DNA from: a virus
Reading direction: 5' to 3' (one strand)
Virus record (IMG/VR): IMGVR_UViG_3300049893_001743
Coordinates: 1 to 54,153 of that record
DNA length: 54,153 bases
Shown: positions 39,701 through 48,079 of the stretch, piece after piece
Position numbering within the stretch: position 1 is the stretch's first letter
How the letters are laid out: the number at the start of each line of letters is the position of its first letter
Notes under the pieces: model-generated
The model's database searches: none
Seen by the model: the letters and a program-made list of their open reading frames with translations, nothing else
What the model was told of the DNA's origin: nothing
Translations under genes and position numbers: made by a program

Positions 39701-40281
39701 TGGACACTTGAGCCGGCTGTTAGGACTTTTTCATTTGAGATAAGAGGATCAGCACTCCAGGTAATGAGATAGTTGGCGGTTCCCATAAGACCAGCGGAGG
39801 AAGAGGATACAGTTCCGTCTGTATGGGATAAGCGAGTGTAATAAGCTGTCCCACCTAGGTAGTACTCTAAGAGAACTCCTGCTGAGCTTAAGACCCAGAA
39901 ATCACCTGTATTAGGGGAAGCTATTTGAGTTGTAAGTGCTTGGAAATTAAGAGCCGCTACACCTGCGCCTGTAGATACTTGAACAGGAGCGTCATCTAAA
40001 GTAGTTCCGTTAGCCGGATAATAGGCGATATTGCCTGCGGAACCTGGATTGATTACAGCACTTCCAGCCCCTGTAGATGCGGCTATAGTGATCGTAGTGG
40101 CATCTGTTGTGATACTTACATTTGCTCCTGCCGTCAGGATCTTCTCATTAGACAATAAGGGGTCTGAGGACCAAGCTACGTAGAAGCCTCCTGTACCGGC
40201 TAAACCGCCTGAATTAGAGGATCCTGTACCACCCCCACCACCATCATTTCCTGTGTTCCTAAGTCTAGTTTCTAAGGACAT
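36781..40281 (-). CDS. Giant tail fibre of about ten tandem repeats
   Basis: 1,166 residues, almost entirely beta. About ten copies of a 45-50 residue unit occur, with the core SEKILTAGSSV then TDATAIYIDA. A separate domain of about 150 residues is present twice (starting LPVQGAKLYPNN and LPVYSAKLYGNT; shared signatures TQQYGIWQF and WGYS/WGYG). N-terminus is Gly/Ser-rich (GNDGGGGGTGSSNSGG); the C-terminus is unique. This fits a trimeric fibre with repeated shaft and duplicated receptor-binding or capping domains. Confidence 0.78.
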   Translation of the reverse strand: MSLETRLRNTGNDGGGGGTGSSNSGGLAGTGGFYVAWSSDPLLSNEKILTAGANVSITTDATTITIAASTGAGSAVINPGSAGNIAYYPANGTTLDDAPVQVSTGAGVAALNFQALTTQIASPNTGDFWVLSSAGVLLEYYLGGTAYYTRLSHTDGTVSSSSAGLMGTANYLITWSADPLISNEKVLTAGSSVQIRTDASTIYIDALTNNASFVATGTILPHPYYMLPVQGAKLYPNNSAALIDAGTSVWRLLYSATTQQYGIWQFALPNDYSSDAVTRILYGSNSGMSVAKSITWLVEQWGYSPGLNSGMYLDTFGLANTFGTVFQAGYSSGTLQSLTIPLTNVVSFNGGNLMRMRVSASGGFVGQAELAGLTFDYQAGSIASMSAGLVGSGGLFVVTSASPLLPQSRILTAGTNVQIVTDATAIYVSATTGAGASNSAGLAGTGIFAVTWSGDTTLSNEKILTAGSSVLLRTDATSIYIDALTNAAGGVVYAPTGGPYIAYTSDSTLTTEKILTAGSSVTIVTDSTFFWINAITNTFAGSGGLASTGGFYVSYAADGTLSAEKTLTSGSSTTVRTDATAIYIDANTANVPVNSGGLAGTGATFILSSLVAGWPNALYIKPGSSVTTHITGSNMFINATTSLFTGSGGLASTGGFYVTYTADATLSSEKILTAGSSVSIVTDATAIYINALTSPPGGVTYAPTGGPYIVFTSDATLTGDLILKAGSSVTTHTDSTFFYINASTGGGASNTNISSGGFVQLPVYSAKLYGNTSSAVIDAGTGTWRLLYSTATQQYGVWQFVLPCDYSGSPTAHLQFSNGSSLSASRVTTWIIDQWGYGTNTGSVSAHNDTFGLINSASFTYVAGYSAGQAQQLTIPLVNLVSFAACNMIKLRISSSAGNNAGNNELLAAGLIYRSGTQTIASGSGGLASTGGCYVVWSDNGTLFNEQVITAGTAISIRTSGSLLYLDNAAEGYGSFYSLRTNQIVVGNATTRLWLASHVNATALGATVIPINSACFVPFISTTFLKVDTLGVVATIAGSATSLIQLGIYTNSSPNVLYPFRAVSTSGLNISATNTTLVGYNPAITLSAGELYWFSYLSIKSAVTLRTIAVGGAYPIFGLGTDLGTTPNLYLQVGVNPSNGFAADYSNTTGNQIATAVPAIACRGSI

Positions 40282-42149
40282 TAAACTGCCACCATGCTAA
40301 GTTTTGCGTCTCTATTAATGGTTATAGTAGAATCCCTACTAATCCTAAAAACACCATAATTGATACTGCTTGAAGAGAAGTTATCTCCACTATTGTAATG
40401 ATAACCTAAATCTAGGGCTGTCAAGCCTGGGTCTACGGTACCATCTGAGCGAGCTATGCCTCTTACTCCACCGCCATATGGGAATAAATCAGCGGGTAGC
40501 CAAGCTGGTGGCGTGTAAGGATTGACAGTCCCCATTTGGATTGCACGAGAGGAGGCTTGAAGATGAACATCTGGGGCAGTGCCAGTGTATGATACGATTA
40601 GTGGTGAAGAATTGGTACTTGCCGAATCTTGGCTTGTGCCAGAGCGCCATTGTTCTAATGTTATGCTACCTGATCCACCGCCTGTCTTAAATATATCTGT
40701 GCCGTTATTAATCTTCCAAAAAATGTTATAGTTTGAGTCTAGGTAGGTTGATGTGGAGGTCCATATATTCACACCACAGTTACTGTTTGATCCTATTACG
40801 AAGATATTATTCTTAATGTGAAATGTACCGTTGATTGAGTTTATATCTTCCCAATACATACCCATGACGCCTCCTGCCTGGAGACGACTTATGACAGTAT
40901 TGTTTATGACATATATTTCCTCCATGGTGTTCTCTGGAGCGTTAGCGTTATCGATCCTAGTGGAGTCATAGCTTGAATTATGTATTAAGTTATTTACTAT
41001 GTAAACTTTCGTAGTAGGCTTAGTTGTTGGATGTTCTGAGCCTGCGGCTATGCTAGCTCTGCCAAAGCCAAGTGTATTATTGACGCCTGCATTGAACGAT
41101 ACGTTTCCATATAGGAATATATCTGAAGCGCCATCTACGTAGATATTTGGGTCAGCACTGTTAGCATCTTCCCAACGACCATTGTTAAAGACATAGCAAC
41201 GCAGACATCCACCGCTATTTACGGCAGTATTGGCATTGAAATCTAGGAAGTCAACACCTGCCATAAAGTTGTCATGGACTCCACCTATGATAGTAGTTCC
41301 ATTATGGGATCCACAATCAACAATCCAGCTTTGTGCGGCATACGTAGTCCATCCTTGACCAGCACCCGATCCTGCGTTATTAGCGGCGGCATAAGAGATT
41401 TCGCCTCTATACCAACGACAATCTGTGGCGTTTTCCCCTGAGCCAGCTATTTCAGCATAGAATAGAACCCCATCTATACCTGCTCCCATTACAGCACAGT
41501 CATAGAAGTAGTTTCCTGGGGATGAGGAGGACATGCCTACACCATTGGCACAGACTACTTTGAGGTTATACCAGTTTACATATGAACCTCTAGTTCCATT
41601 TGCACGAGAGGATGAGACAAGGCCTCTGGCGCCATCTGCAGAGGAGGAGTGGGCAAAATTAGCTACACGGACTTCTGATACGGAGGGATCAGCATCATCC
41701 CATAGATGTACGTAAAGGTTGCTTCCTGAGCGCTTAAATGTGCCGGCTACAAGATTAGATGTAGTTCCGTTCCATAATCCTAAAGCTCTATTTGAACCTT
41801 GGGTAACTACTTTAAGGTGTGTTTGATTTTGACCTGTAAGAGTGTAGATACTGGATACGCCTGTGGCAATCCATCCTAGAAGAGTTGTATTAGCACCATA
41901 GAATACAGGATCAGGGCCTGTTCCGTATGTGGTTATTGTTATTTTATTAGCTTGAGTTCCTGATGAGTTTACAACGACTTCTGCAGATGAGCTTAGCCAG
42001 AAATCACCTCTTTTGAAATATACGGTATCTCCTGGCTGGAGAAAGTAGTTTCCGTCACATTTGCCTTTGAACATTCCCCAAGGGTTACCTTGGGAACCAT
42101 CTCCTGTGGTATTAGAACCTGTAGATGAAGAGATGTAATAAGAGGCCAT
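40281..42149 (-). CDS. Right-handed beta-helix tailspike, possible depolymerase
   Basis: 622 residues. Residues about 20-480 show the pectate-lyase-like parallel beta-helix pattern: QPGDTVYFKRGDFW start, then rungs with N/D ladders (FYDCAVMGAGIDG, IYVDGASDIFLYGNVSFN, VYIVNNLIHN, HIKNNIFVIGSNSN). The C-terminus resembles the LDLGYHY-type end common in such proteins. Typical function is binding and cleaving host capsule or O-polysaccharide. Catalytic residues cannot be named from sequence. Confidence 0.75.
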   Translation of the reverse strand: MASYYISSSTGSNTTGDGSQGNPWGMFKGKCDGNYFLQPGDTVYFKRGDFWLSSSAEVVVNSSGTQANKITITTYGTGPDPVFYGANTTLLGWIATGVSSIYTLTGQNQTHLKVVTQGSNRALGLWNGTTSNLVAGTFKRSGSNLYVHLWDDADPSVSEVRVANFAHSSSADGARGLVSSSRANGTRGSYVNWYNLKVVCANGVGMSSSSPGNYFYDCAVMGAGIDGVLFYAEIAGSGENATDCRWYRGEISYAAANNAGSGAGQGWTTYAAQSWIVDCGSHNGTTIIGGVHDNFMAGVDFLDFNANTAVNSGGCLRCYVFNNGRWEDANSADPNIYVDGASDIFLYGNVSFNAGVNNTLGFGRASIAAGSEHPTTKPTTKVYIVNNLIHNSSYDSTRIDNANAPENTMEEIYVINNTVISRLQAGGVMGMYWEDINSINGTFHIKNNIFVIGSNSNCGVNIWTSTSTYLDSNYNIFWKINNGTDIFKTGGGSGSITLEQWRSGTSQDSASTNSSPLIVSYTGTAPDVHLQASSRAIQMGTVNPYTPPAWLPADLFPYGGGVRGIARSDGTVDPGLTALDLGYHYNSGDNFSSSSINYGVFRISRDSTITINRDAKLSMVAV

Positions 42150-42463
42150 TAATTGCCTCCGTATTCATGCACAACGGCTGTTACTGTTGCTCCTCCAGAT
42201 TGGGTCCTTAGGGCCATGGTGAAGTTGTCTACTACGCTATCCCAGAACTTTGCTCCACCTGAGGTATTAATAAATATACCTGCTGAATTTACAGCTAGAC
42301 CTGATAATCCATAATAGAGTAGTGCTGTATTAGCTAAGTTGGCTATTTCAACGGCTCTTGCACCAGAAGAGATTTGGTATAGTGTTTCGGATGAGGTGAT
42401 GGATAGTAGTTTAGAGGTAATTATAGACCCTAATTGGAGATCACTTATTCTTCGTATCGGCAT
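42149..42463 (-). CDS. Small beta-rich tail-associated protein, 104 aa
   Basis: N-terminal ISDLQLGSIITSKLL, then beta-sandwich-like strands ending VTAVVHEYGGN. Starts within the end of the next gene upstream. Probably a virion component; no family name. Confidence 0.5.
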   Translation of the reverse strand: MPIRRISDLQLGSIITSKLLSITSSETLYQISSGARAVEIANLANTALLYYGLSGLAVNSAGIFINTSGGAKFWDSVVDNFTMALRTQSGGATVTAVVHEYGGN

Positions 42464-42662
42464 TTAATCTCTCCAATGTTTCACTTATGGCTCGTTCCTT
42501 TACTCTTTCAATTATCTTCTTATCTATTTCAGAGGATATTTGTAGACCTATCTCTAGACCCTTGTTTAAGCCCTCAATGTAGGCAGAGTCTAGGGGTGTG
42601 GCATGAGGAATAGAGTTAGTTTCCTTACTCTTGAACTGAGTAAACCACTTTAAAAGTGTCAT
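42441..42662 (-). CDS. Small helical protein, 73 aa
   Basis: ATG at 42662 (an alternative at 42674). Helical and charged (GLNKGLEIGLQISSEIDKKIIERVKERAI has its key pattern in the EIDKKIIERVKERA part). Perhaps a fibre assembly factor by location; not recognised. Confidence 0.45.
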   Translation of the reverse strand: MTLLKWFTQFKSKETNSIPHATPLDSAYIEGLNKGLEIGLQISSEIDKKIIERVKERAISETLERLNADTKNK

Positions 42663-42924
42663 TTGGACTCGCATTTGTTATGTTAAGAACATATTTACCA
42701 GAAACAGGTACAGCTATTCCAGTTTCGTTTAACTCACCACGGGAGAATCCCCAATTCATGACGGTAGTGTTATTCTCGTCCACCATGTTTACTCTGAATA
42801 CGGTAGTGTCAGTTAAGGCTTGAACTACAAGATGTCTTAATAAGCCACCTATTACTGAAAGAGTGGTGGTTGAGGTAGATCCTGCAGATGTTAATAAGGA
42901 CGTTTTATGTTGATAGATTCTCAT
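42625..42924 (-). CDS. Small beta-rich virion protein, 99 aa
   Basis: Strand-rich (TTTLSVIGGLLRHLVVQAL, TVFRVNMVDENN, GKYVLNITN), compatible with a small jelly-roll. Overlaps the upstream beta-rich spike gene by four bases. Probably a tail accessory or decoration protein. Confidence 0.5.
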   Translation of the reverse strand: MRIYQHKTSLLTSAGSTSTTTLSVIGGLLRHLVVQALTDTTVFRVNMVDENNTTVMNWGFSRGELNETGIAVPVSGKYVLNITNASPNDTFKVVYSVQE

Positions 42925-44780
42925 GTCCAGCCTTGGGTAAAGTAAATGGATGATGGAATTGCCTGTGGAGGAGTAACGGGGGCGCTAGAAAATATCCAGC
43001 CTGTATTACCTCCTCCGTCTACCGATGGAGGCGTAGCTCCAGCGTAGAAGGTTGCACCTCCTGTTGAAATGATGTTAGTGAGGTTAACTGATTCCCAGGT
43101 TACTAGACCAGATGCTTTGGATAGAGTGGCTGATCCTGCAGATGCTGTGAAGGTTATTATATTGGAACCATTTTCAAGACCAGCATCGGTTATGAGAGTA
43201 GTTGTAGTAGATCCAGGAAGAGTTATTGACTTCGTTCCTCCCCCATCTGTGTAGATGCGGTTGAAGGTGTTGGAGCCTGTGATAGATTGAACATCAGAAC
43301 CAACGGAAGCCGCCTTGATTTGTAAATCGTTATAGGTTAATCCGCCCCCAGCAAAGGTCTTTGTTGTCGCTGAAATATTAGACAGAAATATCGTAGAACC
43401 AGACGAGTTAAAAGTTAATCCGGTTGTCGTTCCAAAAGACCATGATGTTGATGACCCAGTAACTGTGGTTGTAGCAGAACCAAGTGTGATGGCTTTTGTA
43501 GCTGTTCCAGAAATATTAAGATTTGCAAACTGCATTGAAATATTATTTGTGTTTAGGAATGAGCCATTCGTTAATGTAAAATTACCACTCACACCACCTA
43601 TTGCGTCTTGTGGTGTAAGTGTTCCTCCGACCATAGAAATTGTTAAAGCGTTTGGAAATGTTTTTCCAGCGGTTGTAAGAAGAAACCCCGACCTACCCTC
43701 AAATGTTGTAGTTATTCCAGTATTTCCAGATAATGTCATTCCAGATATTAGTTTAAGGTCGCCATAAATTGAGTGCGATATTGAGCTAATTGTCCAATTC
43801 GGCGTCCCACTCGCCCCCGTCCAATCAATAGACTTTCCAAGGCGGGGCATATCGGCTGTGATGGTTCCCCCTGTGACACCTGACATGCTTACGTCGTCTT
43901 GAGGCAGAGGAACACGGCTAGTCCATTTGGCTACACTTGACCAGTTATCTGTGCCGCCTGTGTAGGTTTGGGTGGCGGCGGTGGTGAAGGTGATGCCTGA
44001 GTTGCCTCCGCAGTCTCCTGAGTTGCCTGTGATGGCGGATAAGTCCCATGAGCCAGCACCTGCTCCTGTGATGTCACGGAAGTCGGCGTTTGAGATTGTG
44101 TTGCTTGCCGATGTGATTGTGCGAGCAGTTCCTAGAGTTGTTGACGCAAAAAGTATTCGATTGGTGGAGGAGTTTCCAGCCAATGTAAAACTGTTGGTAA
44201 CGACAAACCCTGTAGTAGTGAATATGCTGGTTTTTGTGTTTGCGCCATTAAGAACTAGGTTATAAAAAGACTGTCCACCCGTGTCGATTACCCTTGTCCC
44301 ACCCATGTGATTCATAGTAAAAGTTTTTCCATTCGGAACAAGAGTCCCTGGGAAGATAGTAAAATCTCCAGCTGATGAACCGTTGCCAGAGGTAATGTCA
44401 TCTCCAAAGGTATATGTTCCAGATGCCATCGTAATTCTTGGTAAGGCTTTTGTTCCAGATGTGAGTGTTCCTGTAGCATTCATAGCGAGAACTGCCCCAG
44501 AAGAATAGTTATACGTCATCGTAGAAACAAGTGTTATAGAACCAGATATGGTAAGAGTGATGCTAGCATTATGCGTCAACGTCCCCGTATACCCCGTACA
44601 GGTAAGCGACTTTCCTACGGAGGTGGCGGAGATGGTACATTGACCAGAGCCAGCGTCCATGATGCAGTCATCAGCAGATGTGGGTGGGCCAGAGGAATCA
44701 CCGCCTGCGGAAGATACGTTTGACCACGTTGCGGCGTCTGTCCAGTTTCCGCCTGCGGCTTTAAGGTAGAGAGTGGCCAC
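42921..44780 (-). CDS. Large beta-rich adhesin/tail spike with internal duplication
   Basis: 619 residues, Thr/Ser/Gly-rich. The opening GGNWTDAATWSN, with DDCIMDAGSGQCTI after, is repeated in changed form near residue 277 as GGTDNWSSVAKWTS with DDVSMSG, so the protein is two related halves. The strand pattern (GSITLVSTMTYNYSSG) fits a beta-helix or stacked sandwich typical of phage and bacterial adhesins. Receptor binding is likely. Confidence 0.65.
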   Translation of the reverse strand: MATLYLKAAGGNWTDAATWSNVSSAGGDSSGPPTSADDCIMDAGSGQCTISATSVGKSLTCTGYTGTLTHNASITLTISGSITLVSTMTYNYSSGAVLAMNATGTLTSGTKALPRITMASGTYTFGDDITSGNGSSAGDFTIFPGTLVPNGKTFTMNHMGGTRVIDTGGQSFYNLVLNGANTKTSIFTTTGFVVTNSFTLAGNSSTNRILFASTTLGTARTITSASNTISNADFRDITGAGAGSWDLSAITGNSGDCGGNSGITFTTAATQTYTGGTDNWSSVAKWTSRVPLPQDDVSMSGVTGGTITADMPRLGKSIDWTGASGTPNWTISSISHSIYGDLKLISGMTLSGNTGITTTFEGRSGFLLTTAGKTFPNALTISMVGGTLTPQDAIGGVSGNFTLTNGSFLNTNNISMQFANLNISGTATKAITLGSATTTVTGSSTSWSFGTTTGLTFNSSGSTIFLSNISATTKTFAGGGLTYNDLQIKAASVGSDVQSITGSNTFNRIYTDGGGTKSITLPGSTTTTLITDAGLENGSNIITFTASAGSATLSKASGLVTWESVNLTNIISTGGATFYAGATPPSVDGGGNTGWIFSSAPVTPPQAIPSSIYFTQGWT

Positions 44781-45079
44781 TAGGGTATAACCTCATCAGC
44801 GGCTGGAGCTACAGCGATCTGAGCATCAAGTTGAGCTATTTGTTCAAGAAGATTAGCTTTATCAGCTTGAAGCTGTTCCTTTGTAAGGACAACTGGTGCT
44901 GGAGGATTATTGATGAGGTTTGAATAATTAGTTAACCTCTTTGACTTCTCAGCCTCATGCGATCCATCAGCTACTTTAGATTGATACTCAGCCATTGAGC
45001 TGTAATAGATAGCATCCCTATAAGTAGCGCCAGAAACTTGTTCCTCAAATATAACTTGAATCTTAACTTGTTCAGTCAT
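44780..45079 (-). CDS. Hypothetical tail accessory protein, 99 aa
   Basis: N-terminal strands (KIQVIFEEQVSGATYRDAI) and C-terminal coiled coil (LTKEQLQADKANLLEQIAQL). Layout resembles small fibre-assembly proteins, but no motif is diagnostic. TAATG-type overlap with the spike gene. Confidence 0.5.
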   Translation of the reverse strand: MTEQVKIQVIFEEQVSGATYRDAIYYSSMAEYQSKVADGSHEAEKSKRLTNYSNLINNPPAPVVLTKEQLQADKANLLEQIAQLDAQIAVAPAADEVIP

Positions 45080-45087
45080 TTATCCTC

Positions 45088-45363
45088 CTATCTATAATAA
45101 AGTATCGCTGTGCCAGCTACGAGAGTCTTAACATATAGCTTCTCGAATTCGACTCCACCTAAATACGTAGAGATAGAAACTGGATTATTATCAGGTGATG
45201 TCTGCCTGAATACTATTTGAGCCGTATTAGTCTTCAGAGCGAGTTCAAGAACACTAGTAGTATTTGTTGCTATTAGAAGGATACTTTGTACGTCCATAGA
45301 AAGATCAATATTAAGTCCTGCACTATCAACGTAGAAGCCACACCCTATAGATCCATTAGCCAT
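45088..45363 (-). CDS. Small beta-rich virion protein, 91 aa
   Basis: Strand pattern with VLELALKTNTAQIVFRQ and LYVKTLVAGTAILYYR. One base separates it from its upstream neighbour. Probably virion structural; unnamed. Confidence 0.5.
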   Translation of the reverse strand: MANGSIGCGFYVDSAGLNIDLSMDVQSILLIATNTTSVLELALKTNTAQIVFRQTSPDNNPVSISTYLGGVEFEKLYVKTLVAGTAILYYR

Positions 45364-45960
45364 TTAGAACCTCCCGTAGTCTTTAGTTAAGTGGCTACGA
45401 GAAGTTTCGTGCCACAAGTTATCGGTTGCTGAGTAGAAAAGATTTAGGATTGCGCCTGAGTCCATTACAAAGCGACTGGTATAAAGAGCAAGTCCACTGC
45501 TATCAAAAAACGTTATGCTAGAACCTATGCATAGGAGAGTTATCTGCTTGCCCTGATAGGCTGATGTAATCTGTGGAGTAGACATGGAGGTAACGTTAAT
45601 GTTGGAGCCTGAGATGTATGTCCAGGGCTTATCATTCCAGGCTATAGGCTGACTTGTGGTATAGACGATAACCTTTGTTGATTCGGGTGGAATAATGTAG
45701 GCGTTTGATCCAACGAATACTGAGTTATCACGTTCTCCATCTCCGATATCGCCTTCCCCACCCAAGGATATCTTGGATAGAGGAGGCGTATCGAATTCGG
45801 CTGGAGAGACATCTGAGCCTTTATCACTTACAGGACGACCTGCTTCTCTAGTGTAGGCATTAGGATAAGAGGTAGTTGGTTGGAATCCGAATTGAAAACC
45901 ACTTCTCTCAGAATTCCACCATCTAAATCTTTCGCTTTTCCTACGACTAGGAGTAGCCAT
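45364..45960 (-). CDS. Hypothetical virion protein, 198 aa
   Basis: Basic, aromatic N-terminus (RRKSERFRWWNSERSGFQFG), proline-rich middle, and C-terminal beta region (VFVGSNAYIIPPESTKVIV; YQGKQITLLCIGSSITFFD; SATDNLWHETSR) like the small beta domains of tail tip proteins. Possibly anchors downstream fibres. Confidence 0.5.
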   Translation of the reverse strand: MATPSRRKSERFRWWNSERSGFQFGFQPTTSYPNAYTREAGRPVSDKGSDVSPAEFDTPPLSKISLGGEGDIGDGERDNSVFVGSNAYIIPPESTKVIVYTTSQPIAWNDKPWTYISGSNINVTSMSTPQITSAYQGKQITLLCIGSSITFFDSSGLALYTSRFVMDSGAILNLFYSATDNLWHETSRSHLTKDYGRF

Positions 45961-45966
45961 GTTAGG

Positions 45967-46371
45967 TTACACCTGAGTGTTTAGGGATACCCTGTTGGCT
46001 AAAGCTGACCAGTCTGTGCCATTGTGTAGGAACGACAAGGTTTCTCCATTGAGCATAGTAACGTTTCCAGCAGTCGTAAAGAGAACACCACTCACACCCG
46101 ATCCTGTTAGCACAAGGCTAGGGATACGGATACCACCTGCGGAGTTCTGGATAACAACCGCTCCACCAGTGTTGCTGTAGACATGGATAACTTTACCAAG
46201 TTCACCACCATCAAAGTTAGTGATCGTGAGAGCAGATGCGCCAACGATGAAGTAGGTTCCGTAAGATACGTCTGGGGTAGTGTCTCCTGCCGTGAAGGTG
46301 TAGGCAGTACTTCCTACTCCAGGTTTAACGTAACTTAGACCGTAAGGAAGTCTCGTGGGTTGATGAGGCAT
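45967..46371 (-). CDS. Small beta-rich virion protein, 134 aa
   Basis: Strand-rich: TAYTFTAGDTTPDVSYGTYF, LTITNFDGGELGKVIHVYS, LNGETLSFLHNGTDWSAL. The last phrase is the tip-like beta motif seen in many tail fibre ends and also in the neighbouring gene. Encoded after a hairpin downstream of the capsid gene. Confidence 0.55.
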   Translation of the reverse strand: MPHQPTRLPYGLSYVKPGVGSTAYTFTAGDTTPDVSYGTYFIVGASALTITNFDGGELGKVIHVYSNTGGAVVIQNSAGGIRIPSLVLTGSGVSGVLFTTAGNVTMLNGETLSFLHNGTDWSALANRVSLNTQV

Positions 46372-46427
46372 TTTATATTCCTTCTTTGCTTACACCAGGC
46401 TTTACTGGAATAAGACTTTAAGTAACC

Positions 46428-46453
46428 GTGGATGGGGATTTCTCCCCACCCAC
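46428..46453 (-). terminator. Hairpin downstream of the capsid gene
   Basis: Eleven-bp stem 46428-46438 / 46443-46453 (one G-T pair) with a GAAA tetraloop on the minus strand. No T-run follows, so it may act as an attenuator or mRNA-stabilising 3' end, raising capsid message over fibre message. Confidence 0.5.
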
Positions 46454-46466
46454 AGCCACGACATTT

Positions 46467-46508
46467 CTATTTCTTCTTCGTACCCTTTTTCTTACCGCCG
46501 CAAGGCAT
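46467..46508 (-). CDS. Possible 13-aa basic peptide
   Basis: ATG one base after the capsid stop, encoding MPCGGKKKGTKKK. Very short and basic; may be translated by reinitiation but may equally be noncoding. Confidence 0.2.
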   Translation of the reverse strand: MPCGGKKKGTKKK

Positions 46509-46509
46509 T

Positions 46510-47439
46510 TTACGCTCCTGCAGAGAAGTAGATGTTATTAGGCTTATTGCACTCAATGGAATAGCGGAAGGTTACCTTGAACAAGGCATCCCCTGTTTCA
46601 AAGTCACCATCCTGTGCGAAGTCCACATCACGCCTCATATAAGCGATGATACCGCCGTTAGATGACGGAGGATCGGCCCACAGCGTAAAGGCATCCGTAT
46701 CGGTCAGATACGGGGTGACGATAAGCTGGAGGTTGCGCTCTTTCAGAGCATTGATGGAGTTATTCGCTGACTCAGGATCATAACCAGAGTTTAAGAGTTC
46801 CTTGGCTTTCCATGCGTTAGCAGGGTTAACCAGGATTTTCTTAGCTCTGATCATCTGGATTTTACCTGAGTCATCTCTCGTGTTCTCAAACTCATCCAAG
46901 GCGGCCTGAAGAGAGGTCGCTGAAAGGTCTGAGGCGGGAGCAAGCAGGTTATTCCAGGTACCACCACGAAGACGGACTTTGCCAGTGGAGAAAATTGCAT
47001 TCCCCAGGCCATCCGTATGAGTGGCAGTAGCAGTTCCATTATTGATGATATCGAATCCAAGGATCTCAAGAGTCTCACGAGCCGAAGAACCAAGTTCCTC
47101 AGAGAACTGTTTCATCTGAGTAGGAACTTCAGGGTAGAGAGAATCCTCAATGAGTTCCTCCGTGATACGGACACCTAGACCATAGGTCTTATGAGTCCAT
47201 CTCTTGGTAGGACCTTGAACGAATTCATCATATGCAATCGGAGCGCCTTCTTCCTTGGAAGGAATCAGTCCTAACGCACCGAAGTATGCGCTCTCCTCAT
47301 AGGCACGTTTGGATGATTTCCAATCGCCACCTGTGAGAATTTCTTTGGACATTAAGTCCGAAGAGCGAGGTTTATAGCTATCTCTCATAAAGGAGAATAA
47401 GCCAGGAACCACGCTCTTATTAAACGTTGTTCTATTCAT
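46510..47439 (-). CDS. Major capsid protein (HK97 fold, Mu gpT-like)
   Basis: 309 residues. N-terminal NKSVVPGLFSFMRDSYK, middle EELIEDSLYP and ARETLEILGFDIINN, and the C-terminal LIVTPYLTDTDAFTLWADPP, RRDVDFAQDGDFETGDALF, FRYSIECN phrases match Mu-like major head subunits of the HK97 superfamily. Follows scaffold and decoration genes in the expected order. No protease gene is needed or seen. Confidence 0.85.
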   Translation of the reverse strand: MNRTTFNKSVVPGLFSFMRDSYKPRSSDLMSKEILTGGDWKSSKRAYEESAYFGALGLIPSKEEGAPIAYDEFVQGPTKRWTHKTYGLGVRITEELIEDSLYPEVPTQMKQFSEELGSSARETLEILGFDIINNGTATATHTDGLGNAIFSTGKVRLRGGTWNNLLAPASDLSATSLQAALDEFENTRDDSGKIQMIRAKKILVNPANAWKAKELLNSGYDPESANNSINALKERNLQLIVTPYLTDTDAFTLWADPPSSNGGIIAYMRRDVDFAQDGDFETGDALFKVTFRYSIECNKPNNIYFSAGA

Positions 47440-47453
47440 GGTTTATGCTCCTA

Positions 47454-48056
47454 TTAGACGGATACGCCAACTTTAGTGTTGCCTAGTTGATGGTTTGCAA
47501 TACGAACAACCCACTCACAATAGTTACCAGGAGAATTTAATGTTCCATCCTGGTTAACCTTGTCCTGCGGATACAGAATCTGTAATGCGCCACCAGTACC
47601 TGCCGCCGCCGTGGAGCGATCTAGGACAGCGTATGAGTAACCGGTAGTCGTATTGCCAGTTCCTGCATCGATGTAGGTGAAATCAGCAGTATTACCGATT
47701 TCAGAGGTAGTTAATGCAGAACCACCCGTGTCTTCTTCAATCAAGTACCTTTGTGCTGGACTGTCAGTTACTCCCACCCAAGCGTCCGTACTTGCAGGTA
47801 GATATGCTCCTGCCGATAACGAGGTAATTCCACTTGGAAGGCCTGCATGGTTAAGATCCAAGAAGCCTACAACGGAGCCAAGAAGAGGAAGGTTCTGACC
47901 AACTGCCACTTGAGCAACCTGGCCTGAGTTATTCAGGGCAACGGGTTGATAGCGGTAGATAGCCAGAGCCGTATTAGCTCTGTAGTAGGTAACTTGAATG
48001 TTACCAGTAGGACCTGTAATGGGAAATAACCCACGAATCGATGAGTCATTAGCCAT
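47454..48056 (-). CDS. Probable capsid decoration protein
   Basis: 200 residues, beta-rich with alanine/glycine/threonine bias: YRANTALAIYRYQPVAL, NLPLLGSVVGFLDLNHAG, ADFTYIDAGTGNTTTG, GNYCEWVVRIANHQLG. Just upstream of the capsid gene, the normal place for a head decoration or stabilising protein in this gene order. Confidence 0.65.
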   Translation of the reverse strand: MANDSSIRGLFPITGPTGNIQVTYYRANTALAIYRYQPVALNNSGQVAQVAVGQNLPLLGSVVGFLDLNHAGLPSGITSLSAGAYLPASTDAWVGVTDSPAQRYLIEEDTGGSALTTSEIGNTADFTYIDAGTGNTTTGYSYAVLDRSTAAAGTGGALQILYPQDKVNQDGTLNSPGNYCEWVVRIANHQLGNTKVGVSV

Positions 48057-48079
48057 TTAAGTCTCCTAAGTTGAAGTTA

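Noticed and set aside
43069-44265. Plus-strand frames in the spike gene
   Set aside because: Val/Pro/Ala-rich mirror products of a Thr/Ser-rich beta protein; typical antisense shadows.
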